A DNA stretch of 64,000 nt, taken from assembly GCF_014633365.1 (NCBI RefSeq), contig NC_068343.1, forward strand, positions 27,311,307 to 27,375,306. The letters are read 5' to 3'. The DNA comes from Diospyros lotus (taxonomy: Eukaryota > Streptophyta > Magnoliopsida > Ericales > Ebenaceae). Shown in pieces: positions 35,051 through 46,000 of this stretch; position 1 is the stretch's first letter; the number at the start of each line of letters is the position of its first letter. A model generated the notes under the pieces. That model saw only the letters and a program-made list of their open reading frames with translations. It was not told where the DNA came from and did no database searches. Both the position numbers and the translations under genes were made by a program.

Positions 35051-36557
35051 TGTTGTTGCCAAAATACAACAATCTATTTTTTATTTTTTTTACGTGGGAG
35101 AATGTAAGGTGCGTGGTTAACCACGGGAGTTTCTAGAGACTTCTGAGCCTTAAGGGTTTTGAGAGTCAAGTGTCCCGAGAGTCTTATCGCCAAGGTGCCA
35201 TGAGAGTAAAATCTCGTCTCCAATGTGCACGTGCACTGAGGGTCTCGTGACCAAGGCGAGCTAAGGATCTCGTGACCAAGGGGAGCTGAGGTCTCGTGAC
35301 CAAGGCGAGCTGAGGTCTCGTGACCAAGGCGAGAGCTGAGGGTCTCACGACCAAGGCGAGCTGAGGTCTTGTGACCAAGGAAAGCTGAGGTCTAGTGACC
35401 AAGGTGAGCTGAGGGTCTCGTGACCAAGGTGAGCTAAGGGTCTGATGATCAGGTGGCCTAAGATAATCGAGTGACCAGAGGCGACTGAGTGACCTTGGAT
35501 AACCGAGTGACCTGAGGCGACCAAATAACCTTGGATAACCAGGTGGCCCTCATAACCGAGTGGCCTACAAAACGAGAGCAACGTTAGGGCGCGGGTGGGG
35601 GTCCCTGTGCAAACCCTCCGATGCCTAAGTTAGTTCTTGAGAGCCAAAAGTATAGAATTGCGTTGAGGAGCCCAAGAGTGTGTACCTTGTGATGAAGGCA
35701 TGGTCTCCTATTTATAGCGAATGAGAGAGAAGAGAAGTGCGACAATCGGGGCGAGAATCTCGTTGCCCATTTCGATGATTTTGCGGCCTATCCAAGAGGG
35801 AAAAGATGAGAGATTGGCCCAACCCCACTCAACCATGATCGAGTGGGGGGCTACTCGGTCATCCCTTCTTTTGCCCTTTTCCTTGATTCAGTTTTGAGTA
35901 GTTCTTGTACATCAACTTCATGCCTAATTTTCACATTGATTCAGCTTGAATCTTGCAAAACTCACAAAAGTTGTAGATAATTCTCTTAGATTTTCATAGG
36001 ACTTTGAATCACCTTAATCAGAGCTCATATGAGAAAGTTATGACCAAAAAACCAAAGTAGTGTCGTACCCACTCAGCATAACCGAGTGGGTCATGAAAAG
36101 TGAGGGAAAATTGGTCTCCCCATGACCGAGTGGGGGACCACTCATTCATGCCTTCTTTTTCCCTTTTGTCTTGGCTCGGATCCATCTTCCTTCAATACTT
36201 GACTCTGAGCCTTAATAGTGCAGGTGCATCAACTTAGAGCCTAATTTCAGCCTTGATGAAGTCTGAATCTCTGAAAACTCAAAACATGAAAGTTGTAGAT
36301 AATTCTCTTATCTTTCCATTGGACTTTTAATTAGATCAATCAGAGCTCATATGAGAGAGTTATGCCCGAAAAACCAAAGTAGTGTTGTGCCCACTCGGCA
36401 TAACCGAGTAGGTCCTCCCCACTTGGTCTCGACTCAACCTCTTGCTCCTTCGGCTTGTTTCCTTGATCTCCTACAACCCTTTGGGCCCTTGCGCTTCATG
36501 TCCATGTCTCGCAATTCTTTTAGCTCTTGTGACTCTTCAAGTTTGAAGGGCATATCA
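35051..36557 (-). repeat. 5' LTR of the gag-only Tat-like element
   Basis: 1507 bp. The minus strand begins TGATATGCCCTTC (36557) and ends GGCAACAACA (35051). It differs in length from the other LTR mainly because the GGTCTCGTGACCAAGG repeat (35238-35455) has eight full units instead of five. The TATA box TATAAATAGGAG is on the minus strand near 35703-35714. Confidence 0.88.
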
Positions 36558-36562
36558 GTCTC

Positions 36563-36907
36563 CTAATCATCAAATATTCAATTTGAGCATTCACATCCAC
36601 GCATTTGAAACGCATTTTCTTTAACGCTTCCAAATACACTTCTTTTAAACCTTAGGGTTTTAGATGATTACTAGAGTAATGCTAGTGATTCTAATACTCA
36701 GCTAATGTTTTAATTCAAGCTTACTTTATGTATTACTTGATTAACACATGTTTGAACACTTAGAATATCATTTTAAGTCATTCAAACGTGTTTAAGTATG
36801 CTCTAAGCTCCTATATCATTTGATGTTACTTGTATGTTATGGGCACTTAGATTAATCCTTGAAAACTTATAGTAACACATTAAGATTAATCCTATTGAAC
36901 CTTATGT
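36563..36907. other. non-coding AT-rich DNA between two insertions
   Basis: Contains TTACTTGATTAACAC-like words similar to 28900-29850, so it is probably the continuation of that stretch beyond the Tat insertion. No gene seen. Confidence 0.4.
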
Positions 36908-37319
36908 CACTACAAAAAAACTGGCATTTAGCGGCGGTTTTTTTTGCATTTAGCGGCGGTTTTTAACCGCCGCTAAGTGATTTAGCGGCGGTTTTCAAAA
37001 CCGCCGCTGAACCAGCCGTCGTGGAGCATTTAGCGGCGGTTTTGACCAACCGCTGGAATAACCGCCGCTAAATCACTGATTTTGCGGCGGTTTTAAAACC
37101 GCCGCAAAATCAGTGATTTAGCGGCGGTTTTTTTAATTTTAGCGGCAGTTTTAAAAATCGCCGCTAAAATTAAAAAAAATTAAAATTTTTTATTTTAGCG
37201 GCGGTTTTTCAACCGCCGCAAAAATTAAAAAAAATAAAAAATTAAAAAAAAATTAAAATTTAAAATTTTAGCGGCGGTTTTAGAAACCGCCGCTAAAATT
37301 AAAAAAAATTAAAAATTAC

Positions 37320-38340
37320 AAAATGTAAATTATTAATGTAATAAGTATTAAATGCAAGTTTTGGGGAAAAATTTTATTACTAGTTATCATTTCAAAGCAA
37401 TTGAAAGATTTAAATTATTAATGCAAATTACAAAATACAAATTATTAATTCAATCAGTTTTAATTTTAAATCATTAATGCAAGTTTTGGAGGAAAATTTC
37501 TTTTTTGAAGACTATCCTATTTTTATATATGTAAAGATGCAAATTACAAAATGTAAATTATTAATGCAATAAGTACTAAACGCAAATCATTAATTTGGGG
37601 GAAAATTTTATTACTATTTATTATTTCAAAACAATTGAAAATTTTAAATTATTAATGCAAATTACAAAATACAAATTATTAATGCAATAAGTATTACTTG
37701 TAAATCATTAATGCAAGTTTTGGGGGGAAATTGCTTTTTTGAAAACTATCCTTCTTTTATATATATAAAGATGCAAATTACAAAATGTAAATTATTAATG
37801 CAATAAATATTAAATGTAAATCATTAATGCAAATTTTGGGGGAAAATTTCTTTTTTGAAAACTATCCTACTTTTATATATATAAAGATGCAAATTACAAA
37901 ATGTAAATTATTAATGCAATAAGTACTAAATGCAAATCATTAATTTGGGAGAAAATTTTATTACTATTTATTATTTCAAAACAATTGAAAATTTTAAATT
38001 ATTAATGCAAATTACAAAATACAAATTATTAATGCAATAAGTATTATTTGTAAATCATTAATGCAAGTTTTGGGGGGAAATTTCTTTTTCGAAAACTATC
38101 ATTCTTTTATATATATAAAGATGCAAATTACAAAATGTAAATTATTAATGCAATAAGTATTAAATGTAAATCATTAATGCAAATTTTGGGGAAAAATTTT
38201 ATTACTACTTATTATTTCAAAGCAATTGAAAATTTTAAATTATTAATGCAAATTATAAAATATAAATTATTAATACAATAAGTATTAATTGTAAATTATT
38301 AATGCAAGTTTTGGAGGGAAATTTCTTTTTTGAAAACTAA
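37320..38340. repeat. AT-rich tandem array inside CACTA (about 117-bp monomer, 350-bp higher order)
   Basis: GATGCAAATTACAAAATGTA occurs at 37536, 37770, 37886 and 38120. The intervals 234, 116 and 234 give a 350-bp higher-order unit built from roughly 117-bp monomers. The decayed copy at 6288 carries the same monomers around 8000-8400. Confidence 0.85.
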
Positions 38341-38351
38341 ATTAAATATTT

Positions 38352-38850
38352 TAATGAATTTTGCGACGGTTTTGAAAAATCGCCGCAAATATTAATTTAA
38401 TTTTAATTATAAATTATTTAATTATTTTTAAATTTAGCGACGGTTTTTCAGAAACCGCCGCTAAATTAATTTTTTTAATGAATTTTGCGGCGGTTTTGAA
38501 AATCGCCGCAAATATTAATTTAATTTTAATTTTAAATTATTTAATAATTTTTGAATTTAGCGGCGGTTTTTCAGAAACCGCCGCAAAATTAATTTTTTTT
38601 AATGAATTTTGCGGCGGTTTTGAAAATCGCCGCAAATATTAATTTAATTTTAATTTTAAATTATTTAATAATTTTTGAATTTAGCGGCGGTTTTTCAGAA
38701 ACCGCCGCTAAATTAAATTTTTTAATGAATTTTGCGGCGGTTTTGAAAACCGCCGCAAATATTAATTTAATTTTAATTTTAAATTATTTAATAATTTTTG
38801 AATTTAGCGGCGGTTTTTTAGAAACAGCCGCTAAATTAAATTTTATTTTT
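38352..38850. repeat. four tandem units of about 123 bp with paired GCGGCGG arms
   Basis: TAATGAATTTTGCG(G/A)CGG starts at 38352, 38477, 38600 and 38723. Each unit has one GCGGCGGTTTTGAAAA-TCGCCGC palindrome and one TTTAGCGGCGG...AAACCGCCGC palindrome. The 83-codon frame through it is an artefact of the repeat. Confidence 0.88.
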
Positions 38851-39035
38851 TAATTATTTAATTATTTTCTAAATTTAGCGGCGATTTTTTGAAAACCGCC
38901 GCAAAATGTAAAAAAAACCGCCGCTAAAATAGTATTTTGCGGCGGTTTGCAAACCGCCGCAAAATTTCATTTTTTGCGGCGGTTTTAGAAACCGCCGCTA
39001 AAAAACCGCCGCTAAAAATCAAATTTTTTGTAGTG

Positions 39036-39490
39036 TGTCTTTCAAGTATTTAATCAATGATGGAGAAAGCTCATTAAAGTTTTGTATTTGAATTCTTATC
39101 ACTAAATAAAGTTTTGTATTTGAATTCTTATCACTAAAACATTTTCAAAAATAAATTCAACAATAAGTTTTTGGAATTTTTTTGTATTCGGACTGTCCTT
39201 GCAGTGATAATGACTTTTTATCTTGTTGTTGGATAGTATTTTAGTGCATTATCTTCTACCTATTGAGATCCCTTGTTTTCCTTTACCTTGAATTTCCTGT
39301 AAATATGCTTTGCCCGGAGTCCTAATCCCTCTAGCTAGGTGTTTAAAGCCTAAGCTAGTTATCCGGTCAAAGTCAAATTGAAGGTCGAATAGGTGTTGAC
39401 TTCTAGCATGGCCTTTGGAGATGTGGCCCTCCTTCTAACGTAAATTTACCTATTTTTCCTAACATTATCAACATATTCGTTAAGATATTT
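39036..39490. other. non-coding DNA after the CACTA element
   Basis: Contains a 31-bp direct duplication around 39076-39140 (AAGTTTTGTATTTGAATTC, then TTATCACTAAA, twice). The first 150 bases probably continue the sequence interrupted at 36907. Nothing else is recognised. Confidence 0.4.
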
Positions 39491-40160
39491 CGCTAGAACC
39501 TATTAGAGTTTACTAAATCCTACGAAAGTGTTACTAATGCTTTTTTGTGTTTTCTATTAGATTGAACTTGTGAGTCTTCCATTAGAAAACAATGAAAGAT
39601 ACTGAAGAGAAAAGAAAGGGCTTAAGGAACATCCAAAAACTTTGATACCAACATGGCGCTTTTGTTTAATTTAACTGTGTATGATCTACAAATTTATTTC
39701 ATACTTGGGTACTAGAACCCAACTAAAATTAAGTGAATCCTGCTATAGTTTACTAACACTTTGTGATTTCTACTAACATGAGCTTATATGTCTTCCAGCA
39801 GAAAGCAAGCAACTTTTGTATAATTTAACTGTGTAAGATGTACATAATTTTATAAATTGATTATACTAGAATTTATTAGAATTCACTAAATCATATGGAA
39901 GTTTACATACAAATTAATATCTTCTACTAAACTTTACAAGCACGTCTTCCAACAGAAACATAACAAGAAGTTTATTAATTATCATGCAAAAGCTTACACC
40001 TACAAGTGATCTTTGTACGATTTATCTAGGTACAAACTACAAATTTTTTTAAAAAAATTACAATATTATAATAAAATTTACTAAATTCGGCAAATATTCA
40101 CTAACATTGATGTGTTTTCTACTAAACAACTGTGTTTCACTGGACAAGACAACACAAGAT
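39490..40160. repeat. four degenerate repeats of roughly 160-215 bp
   Basis: Each copy holds CTAGAAcc...TTTACTAAAtc, then TTCTACTAA, then GTCTTCCA(A/G)CAGAAA. Copies begin near 39493, 39709, 39866 and 40065. The order of these words is kept although similarity is low. No coding frame. Confidence 0.5.
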
Positions 40161-41330
40161 GCACAAACCCAAGCACATTAATTATTTGTCGAATTCAGAA
40201 AACCCATACGCACTATTATCAAGTATAGAAAACTGTTAAAACCCCTTAAATCAAAAAGGTTGTGAATCTAATTAAGCAGCAAAGAGCAGCACGAGCACAG
40301 TGACTTAGAGAAATAGGCAGAGCCAAACAACTAAACTAAAAATAAGTATACAAGAAACCAATACTTGAACTACAAGAATCTTAAGGTGTGTTTGTTTAGA
40401 ATTATTTTTCATAAAAATGTTACATTAGTAAAAAAAACTTTCATGCTTCCATGTTTGATTGTTTTAATATTTTTCGTAAAATTTTTTTATAATGCAACAC
40501 ATTAAAACATATTTTGTCATATTTTTTATAAAAAATTATAATTACGAAATTAAAAAATATTTTTTAATTATTTTTTAAAATATTTTTTTCATCTCTTTTC
40601 AATCAAACTAGATGAAGTGTAGTGCGTTCGATGATGAGGCCCTGAGGGGGATGATGAGGTGTCGACGACGTTCAAGGGTCGACAGCGACAGTGAGGCAAC
40701 GCAACATTCAAGGGGTGACGGGGATGTTGCGGCCTTGCGGGTTTAGGGTTTGACGATTTGAGCCAACGGAGAACAATAAAAAAACATAGAGGATGCGATG
40801 GAGAAAGAAACTTACAAAAGGACAAGATGCAATGGCGATGGTGCGACTGTTAAACACGCTAAGGTGCAAGGACTATGTTGCAATAGTTAGGGGCCGGCCA
40901 AACAAGGTGCAATGGTCAGGGACCAAGTCCAAGTGAAGAACAAGGTGAATGCGACAGCGACAAACAGTGTTAAGAATCGACGACAATGGAGAGTGGGAGA
41001 CTATTCGTTACCTTGCATTCGACGACAATGGACCATGAACGACGATGATATAGGGGAAGCGTGTGACAGGGCCGGTATTAGGGGAGGGTGCAATAGGAGG
41101 TAACGGATGGGGTGCGACGGGAACGACAATGATCATGAGGTGGGTTGTGACAGTGAACCAAAATGGTATAAAGGGAGGGTGTGACCGACGATATGTAGGG
41201 AGTGTGCGACGACAATGGTGGGGTGCAACAGAAAGGCCACAATGGGGTGCAAGAACGGCAATGGAGAGGAGGAGCACTTGTCTAGTCTTCTGTAGAGAGT
41301 CTCATCCGTATCCTAAGATATAACCTCTTG
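40161..41330. other. no recognised gene; upstream region of the U-box gene
   Basis: 40383-40560 is AT-rich and starts AAGGTGTGTTTGTTTAG, a style seen at the edges of several plant DNA transposons, but I found no matching second end. 40620-41280 is GC-richer, with many GACGA, GCGACA and CAATGG words and open frames on both strands; none resembles a known protein. Confidence 0.35.
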
Positions 41331-41614
41331 AGTGCACCCGCTTCCATATTATCATTTCTCATTGCCATATGGGCCCCACTCCCCCACCTTCATCATATGC
41401 ATTTTTGCTCCGAATCCTATTCCCCTGCCTCCACCTAGAGTGTACCTCCATCCGACGATCCAACGGTGCAGATTTCCTCGAGTCTCGTGTGGGACCAAAT
41501 CTTGCGGTTTGGAAGCGCCAGAATGAAGCAGTCATTGACCGGGGACCCAAGACATGGATTTGAATAAAGAAGCGAAAGGTAAAAAGATAGTCATTTGGTA
41601 GGCAAAGAAAAAAT

Positions 41615-41623
41615 ATAAAATAA
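41615..41623 (+). promoter_or_regulatory. candidate TATA box of the U-box gene
   Basis: TATAAAATA lies 192 bases upstream of the chosen ATG and is followed by a C/T-rich leader. The spacing would give a 5' UTR of about 160 bases. Not proven by sequence alone. Confidence 0.45.
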
Positions 41624-41732
41624 AAAGTGTGCTCGCGTCACGCTTCCTTTGACTCTTCGCCCCCACTTGATAAATCTTGTCCTCTTCCCCCCAATTTCCC
41701 TCTCCTCCGTTCCATCGCTTCCATCGCTTCTT

Positions 41733-41737
<5 letters not shown>

Positions 41738-41771
<34 letters not shown>

Positions 41772-41780
41772 ATATATATA
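41738..41780 (+). repeat. (CT)n microsatellite plus (TA)n in the 5' leader
   Basis: About 15 CT units (41738-41767) followed by GTATATATATATA, ending 35 bases before the ATG. CT-rich leaders are common in plant genes. The tract is open in frame with the gene but encodes only low-complexity residues. Confidence 0.9.
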
Positions 41781-41814
41781 TCTCTGTGCCTGTGTTTTCT
41801 CGCCGGGAAGGATC

Positions 41815-43020
41815 ATGGGAAGGGATGACCTCTACATCACAGTTCCGAGCTTCTTCAGGTGCCCGATCTCCCTAGACGTGATGAAGTCGCCTGTGAGCCT
41901 CTGCACCGGCGTCACCTACGATCGTTCCAGCATCCAGCGGTGGCTAGATAGCGGCAAGAACACGTGTCCGGCGACGATGCAGGTCCTCCAAACCAGAGAC
42001 TTGGTCCCCAACCACACTCTCCAGCGCCTCATCCAGCTCTGGTCCGATTCCGTCAAGGCCCGTCCTTCTCCGATTACTCCCAGCCAAGCTCGAGAACTCG
42101 TCGCCCAACTCCGGCAAAGTGGTGATTACTCCCAACCCATTTCAAAGCTCGTCTCATTTGCCAGAGGGTCCGATCAAAACCGCAGATTCCTAGCCGCAAT
42201 CGACGGCTTTGTCCCTTTACTCGTCGATATTTTAGGTAACAGCAGTAACATGATAGCAAATGCTGAAGAAATGCTGATTATTCTGCAATTAGTTTTGCAT
42301 GATTACAAAGACAGAGCTTGTATAACAAAATCGATCATGGGAAAGAAAAACTGCTTTGCCACTTCGATGATCTTTGTGTTGAAAAACGGAAGCCTAGCTT
42401 CGAGAATTGCGACCGCTAGATTAATGGAACTCGTGGCGAGCGATGCCGAGTCGAAGCTGTTCTTCGCGGAGTACAACGACGTGCTACCTGAATTGTTCAG
42501 ATTGCTTAGATCGGAGTCGGATGGGGATGCGATCAGGGCCGCTTTGTCGACCTTGATATGCGTATCAATGACGAAGAAAATCAGAGTGAGAATGATCCAG
42601 TTGGGAGCGGTGAAAGTCCTCGGCAAACTGCTGTCAAATGCGAACATGAGCGTTGCGGTGAACGAAAGACTTCTGGAGCTTCTTGAAATGTTTTGTTCCT
42701 GCAAGGAAGGGCGGGCAGAGATGTGTAAGGACGAGAGCTGTATTCCGGCGGTGGTGAAGAAGACGTTGAAGGTGTCGACGGCGGCGACGGAGCACGCGGT
42801 GACGATACTGTGGAGCCTCTGCTACCTGCTGCGGGACGAGGCGGCGCAGGCGGCGGTGGGGAGGGGCAATGGGGTGACGAAAATTCTGCTGCTGATGCAG
42901 AGCAACTGTTCGCCTGCGGTGAAGCAAATGGCTGGCGATTTGCTCAAGGTGTTCAGGGTGAATTCGAAATCACGTCTTCCGAGCTACGACACTAACACCA
43001 CCCATATCATGCCTTTTTGA
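41815..43020 (+). CDS. U-box/ARM-repeat E3 ubiquitin ligase, PUB27/PUB28/PUB29-like
   Basis: 401 codons without introns. The U-box covers residues about 10-83: VPSFFRCPISLDVMKSPVSL, then TGVTYDRSSIQRWL, NTCPATMQ and LVPNHTLQRLI, the fold that recruits an E2 enzyme without zinc. The rest is a run of hydrophobic helices typical of armadillo repeats (about 120-390), including ARELVAQLR, LASRIATARLMELVA and VKQMAGDLLKVF, expected to bind the substrate. The C-terminal PSYDTNTTHIMPF and the MGRDDLYITVP start are hallmarks of the small class II plant U-box proteins, which are about 400-420 residues. Family members often act in stress and defence signalling by ubiquitinating partners; the target here cannot be read from sequence. 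I chose ATG 41815 over the in-frame 41677 because the extra residues only translate the CT leader. The reading frame is intact with no signal peptide, so a cytosolic or nuclear protein. Which PUB it is exactly is not resolvable here. Confidence 0.95.
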   Translation: MGRDDLYITVPSFFRCPISLDVMKSPVSLCTGVTYDRSSIQRWLDSGKNTCPATMQVLQTRDLVPNHTLQRLIQLWSDSVKARPSPITPSQARELVAQLRQSGDYSQPISKLVSFARGSDQNRRFLAAIDGFVPLLVDILGNSSNMIANAEEMLIILQLVLHDYKDRACITKSIMGKKNCFATSMIFVLKNGSLASRIATARLMELVASDAESKLFFAEYNDVLPELFRLLRSESDGDAIRAALSTLICVSMTKKIRVRMIQLGAVKVLGKLLSNANMSVAVNERLLELLEMFCSCKEGRAEMCKDESCIPAVVKKTLKVSTAATEHAVTILWSLCYLLRDEAAQAAVGRGNGVTKILLLMQSNCSPAVKQMAGDLLKVFRVNSKSRLPSYDTNTTHIMPF

Positions 43021-46000
43021 GGAGGGATGATGGCCGATCGTCGAGCTGATTGATTGCGATTGTACGATCGAGATGGATGCTGTCACTGCCGGGTTCGTCG
43101 ATTTGGTTGGTGGAGAGAGAAAGAGAGAAGAACTCTGTAAATCAAAAGCAATTTTGTTGACTACAATTATAAGTGAACATTCATTTGTTCTTCTTCATTT
43201 TGGAAAATTCTTACCGGACTCAAATTTCTGACTCTGTTCGTCATTTATTAACTCAAAGATTATGTCTTTTCAAGTTATTAAGAGAGAATTTGAGTTGATG
43301 GATGAGGTTGTCTTACTATAAGTCATCGTTGAGCTCTCTCTCTCTCTCTATCTCTCTCTAATACATATGATGAGTAACTGTTCAACCAATCAGGAGTATA
43401 CACTTAAATATTAATTGAGCTGCTTTTCTTAATGACATTGTAATTAACCGTGTTTAATTATTTCTATTCTTAATATCCACGAATCAAACTTTTAAAAGTA
43501 AATTTGAAATTAAGATGTAGGAAGCGTTTTCTTGACGTGGACGTGTTGTTTGGAATCAAGGAAAATGAGGGGGCGAAAAGGTGGAGAAAGGAAAGGAGGA
43601 TGATGGAGAGGTTTGACCACGATAATCCCACGATGCCCAACCCAACCCACGTCCATAGGAACCATAAATAAAGGCCCCAGAGAGTGCAACCCCACCCACT
43701 TTATTCAAGTTAACAATGGATTAAATAAAACCCAAAAAATTAAGGATCTCCGAATGTGGATGATCCATGCGATTGGGGTCGAGGTGGGTTTGTGTTGAAT
43801 CCACCGATTTGAGAGTTTTATTCAAAGGGGAAAGGCAAAAGGCAAAACCAATGGGTTGGATTGTTCCCCACCCACTGCAACTGCAGCCTGAAGCACCCTC
43901 TGCTTTTGCTCTTTTGTTTGTTTCCTATAAATTATTAATTTCTGTGGTCTCTGTCTCCGTGTGCATGAGTTCATGTTACCAAAGTAAACCATTTAAAATT
44001 TCAAATTAATACGCCACTAGCTTTGTATACTTATCAAAACACTCCTTAAAGTTCGCCTTATACAATCCAATAAACCGTTCTGCCAAAATACTTCTAAAGT
44101 TTAACTTATTTACGGAAATGTCACCGACTAGATATTTCTGGCATCAAATAAGAGGAGGGTATTTATGGTATTTACTCTAAATACCATAAATAATACCCTT
44201 TTCTTATTTTCTTTCTCATATCTCCCCATCTCTATTTTCTTTCCAATTCAGAAGTTCTGGATTTGGTAGCCACAGTCACCGGCCCCATGGATCCACCAAA
44301 AGAAGCAAATTCGATGGCCTCCGTCCCCTCTCCCCGAAACCCAAGAAATTCGCCGGTGATTGGTGGAGGTGTCTGGCGTTTTTGTTTTCCTTTTCTTTTA
44401 AAGCTTTTTGAAATCGGCCACAAAGATAGAGAAATAGAAAAGTGAGCATACACAGAAAATAAGGTATTTTGTTATTTATTTAATTTTTAAATAACAAATA
44501 TGTTTAATATTATTTTTAGATGTTTAAATAAACATTTTCAAAATGTTTGCTATTATTTTTAAATCTCTTAATGATTATTATTTGGAAAAATTTCATGTAT
44601 TTAAGAAAATATAATAAGTACTCATAAGTTTTCATAAGTTTAATATTATGTTGTAATTTTTTTTGTATTCTTATTTGACTCAATTAAATATTATAAAATG
44701 ATTGAAATATTTTTATATTTTTATTTCTCTCTTATGCAATCTCTCTTTTGTTTTCCTTTCTTTCTTAACGAGCGACAATAACAATGGTCAAGACAACAGC
44801 AACAATAGTGCTGATTTAGAATTAATCGAATGATAATCATAGTGAAGACAACAACATGCGACGACAAATAATAAGTGTACGTCGTTTGTTTATTTTTATT
44901 TTTTTTCTTTCTCTCTTTCTTTTTTCTATTAAGAATCTAAGTTTATTGTAGATCTAAATTCATCGTACTTCTTTATTTAAATGATTGTTCCAAATCTAAA
45001 AAAATCTAAATGATGGAATGACAATAATTTGGCACAAGCTACGACAATATACGTCATTTTCTCTCTTTTTTTTTTTTTTTTTTACATTACGTTATCACTT
45101 GCGTCCCTTGTCGAACCCGTCCCAAGATCATCACAAGAGAGGTAAATTAGGAATGTACTTGGATGGTTAATTTTTTTTTTTTAAAGCTATGCCCATCGAC
45201 ACTTACCAAGTACCACTCCCAAAAAAAAGCTTTATCTCCTCAGAAATTGATCTCACGCTGATAGCTTTTAACATGACTTTTATAATTCCCTTCTTTGCCA
45301 CCTAGCTTATGCCCTGGGGGCATTATTCTCTATTTTTTTTGTTTTAAATTACGTACTATCACTCGCGTTCCGCTGAATCCTCTCTTTTTTCTCTTCAATA
45401 AAATTGATCACCATGTAATTATATGTATCATGTCTCTTTATAATAAATTTATGTTCATTACTATTATTACCATCATTATTTCTCTTTTTCTTGCCTTCGA
45501 TGTGTTATAATTGTTAATTATTTGTTGTTTTTTATTTTTATTTTTTTAAATCAGAGGACAATAAAGATATGAAGGGTAAAATAGTCTTTTAATTATTTTA
45601 ATAGAATGAGTGATAATTACTATTTTTTAAAATATTTACAATGCTGTTTGCAATTATCTCTCTTATTATTTAAAAAAATTAAATTAAATTCCACCGAAAC
45701 TGCGTGGCTGTATATATGGGATGGCCATCCGGGCAATGGCATTGATGTTGATGATTTGATAGACAAGATGTCCCGTCTTCGTACTCAACTTCTAATTATT
45801 CTATGGGGATAGCCATGTTGGGGGGTTGATTGGACATCTCACGTGCCTTTTTCCTTTTTCTTTTATTCTATCTTATATTTTTACTGCAAAGGCATGGTAA
45901 AAAAAAAAATAATAATCAATAAATATCAGTCTAAATTTCTTTAAGCGCCTCTTTTAAAAATGTACTTTCCTAAATAAAAGTAACCCTAACAAGCATTAAA

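Larger units (their letters stand above)
30271..36557 (-). mobile_element. gag-only Tat-like LTR retrotransposon (non-autonomous)
   Basis: LTRs lie at 30271-31708 and 35051-36557, and GTCTC flanks both outer ends (30266-30270, 36558-36562). On the minus strand the order is 5' LTR, PBS TTGGCGCCGTCTGTGGGAA, gag, a 20-unit 48-bp minisatellite, purine-rich tract, 3' LTR. Protease beyond its first residues, RT, RNase H and integrase are absent. Elements with only gag between the LTRs have been called TR-GAG. Tat/Ogre lineage elements are known for tandem repeats in their 3' untranslated region. Confidence 0.9.
36908..39035. mobile_element. non-autonomous CACTA element made of palindromic modules, well preserved
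   Basis: Runs from CACTACAAAAAAACTGG to TTTTTTGTAGTG, with TGT on both sides (36905-36907 and 39036-39038) as the 3-bp target duplication. It contains some 30 occurrences of GCGGCGG or its complement CCGCCGC arranged as facing pairs (for example GCGGCGGTTTTCAAAACCGCCGC, a near-perfect palindrome split here by its centre). AT-rich direct repeats fill the middle (37320-38340). No transposase is encoded; transposition would rely on a related autonomous CACTA element. CpGs are largely intact, pointing to a recent insertion. Confidence 0.93.

Noticed and set aside
38602..38853. 83-residue frame with two identical halves (MNFAAVLK...)
   Set aside because: It is the translation of two 123-bp tandem units of the CACTA element.
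40589..41320. Gene on either strand upstream of the U-box gene
   Set aside because: Several open frames in GC-richer DNA with low-complexity, basic translations and no domain; none stands out.
41677..41814. Upstream in-frame start for the U-box gene
   Set aside because: It would add 46 residues coded by the CT leader (SLSLSLSL). Family proteins start at MGRD-like sequence.
44263..44453. Small gene near 44.3 kb
   Set aside because: Frames of 60-73 codons on both strands, no family resemblance, and no splice or promoter signals that I could support.
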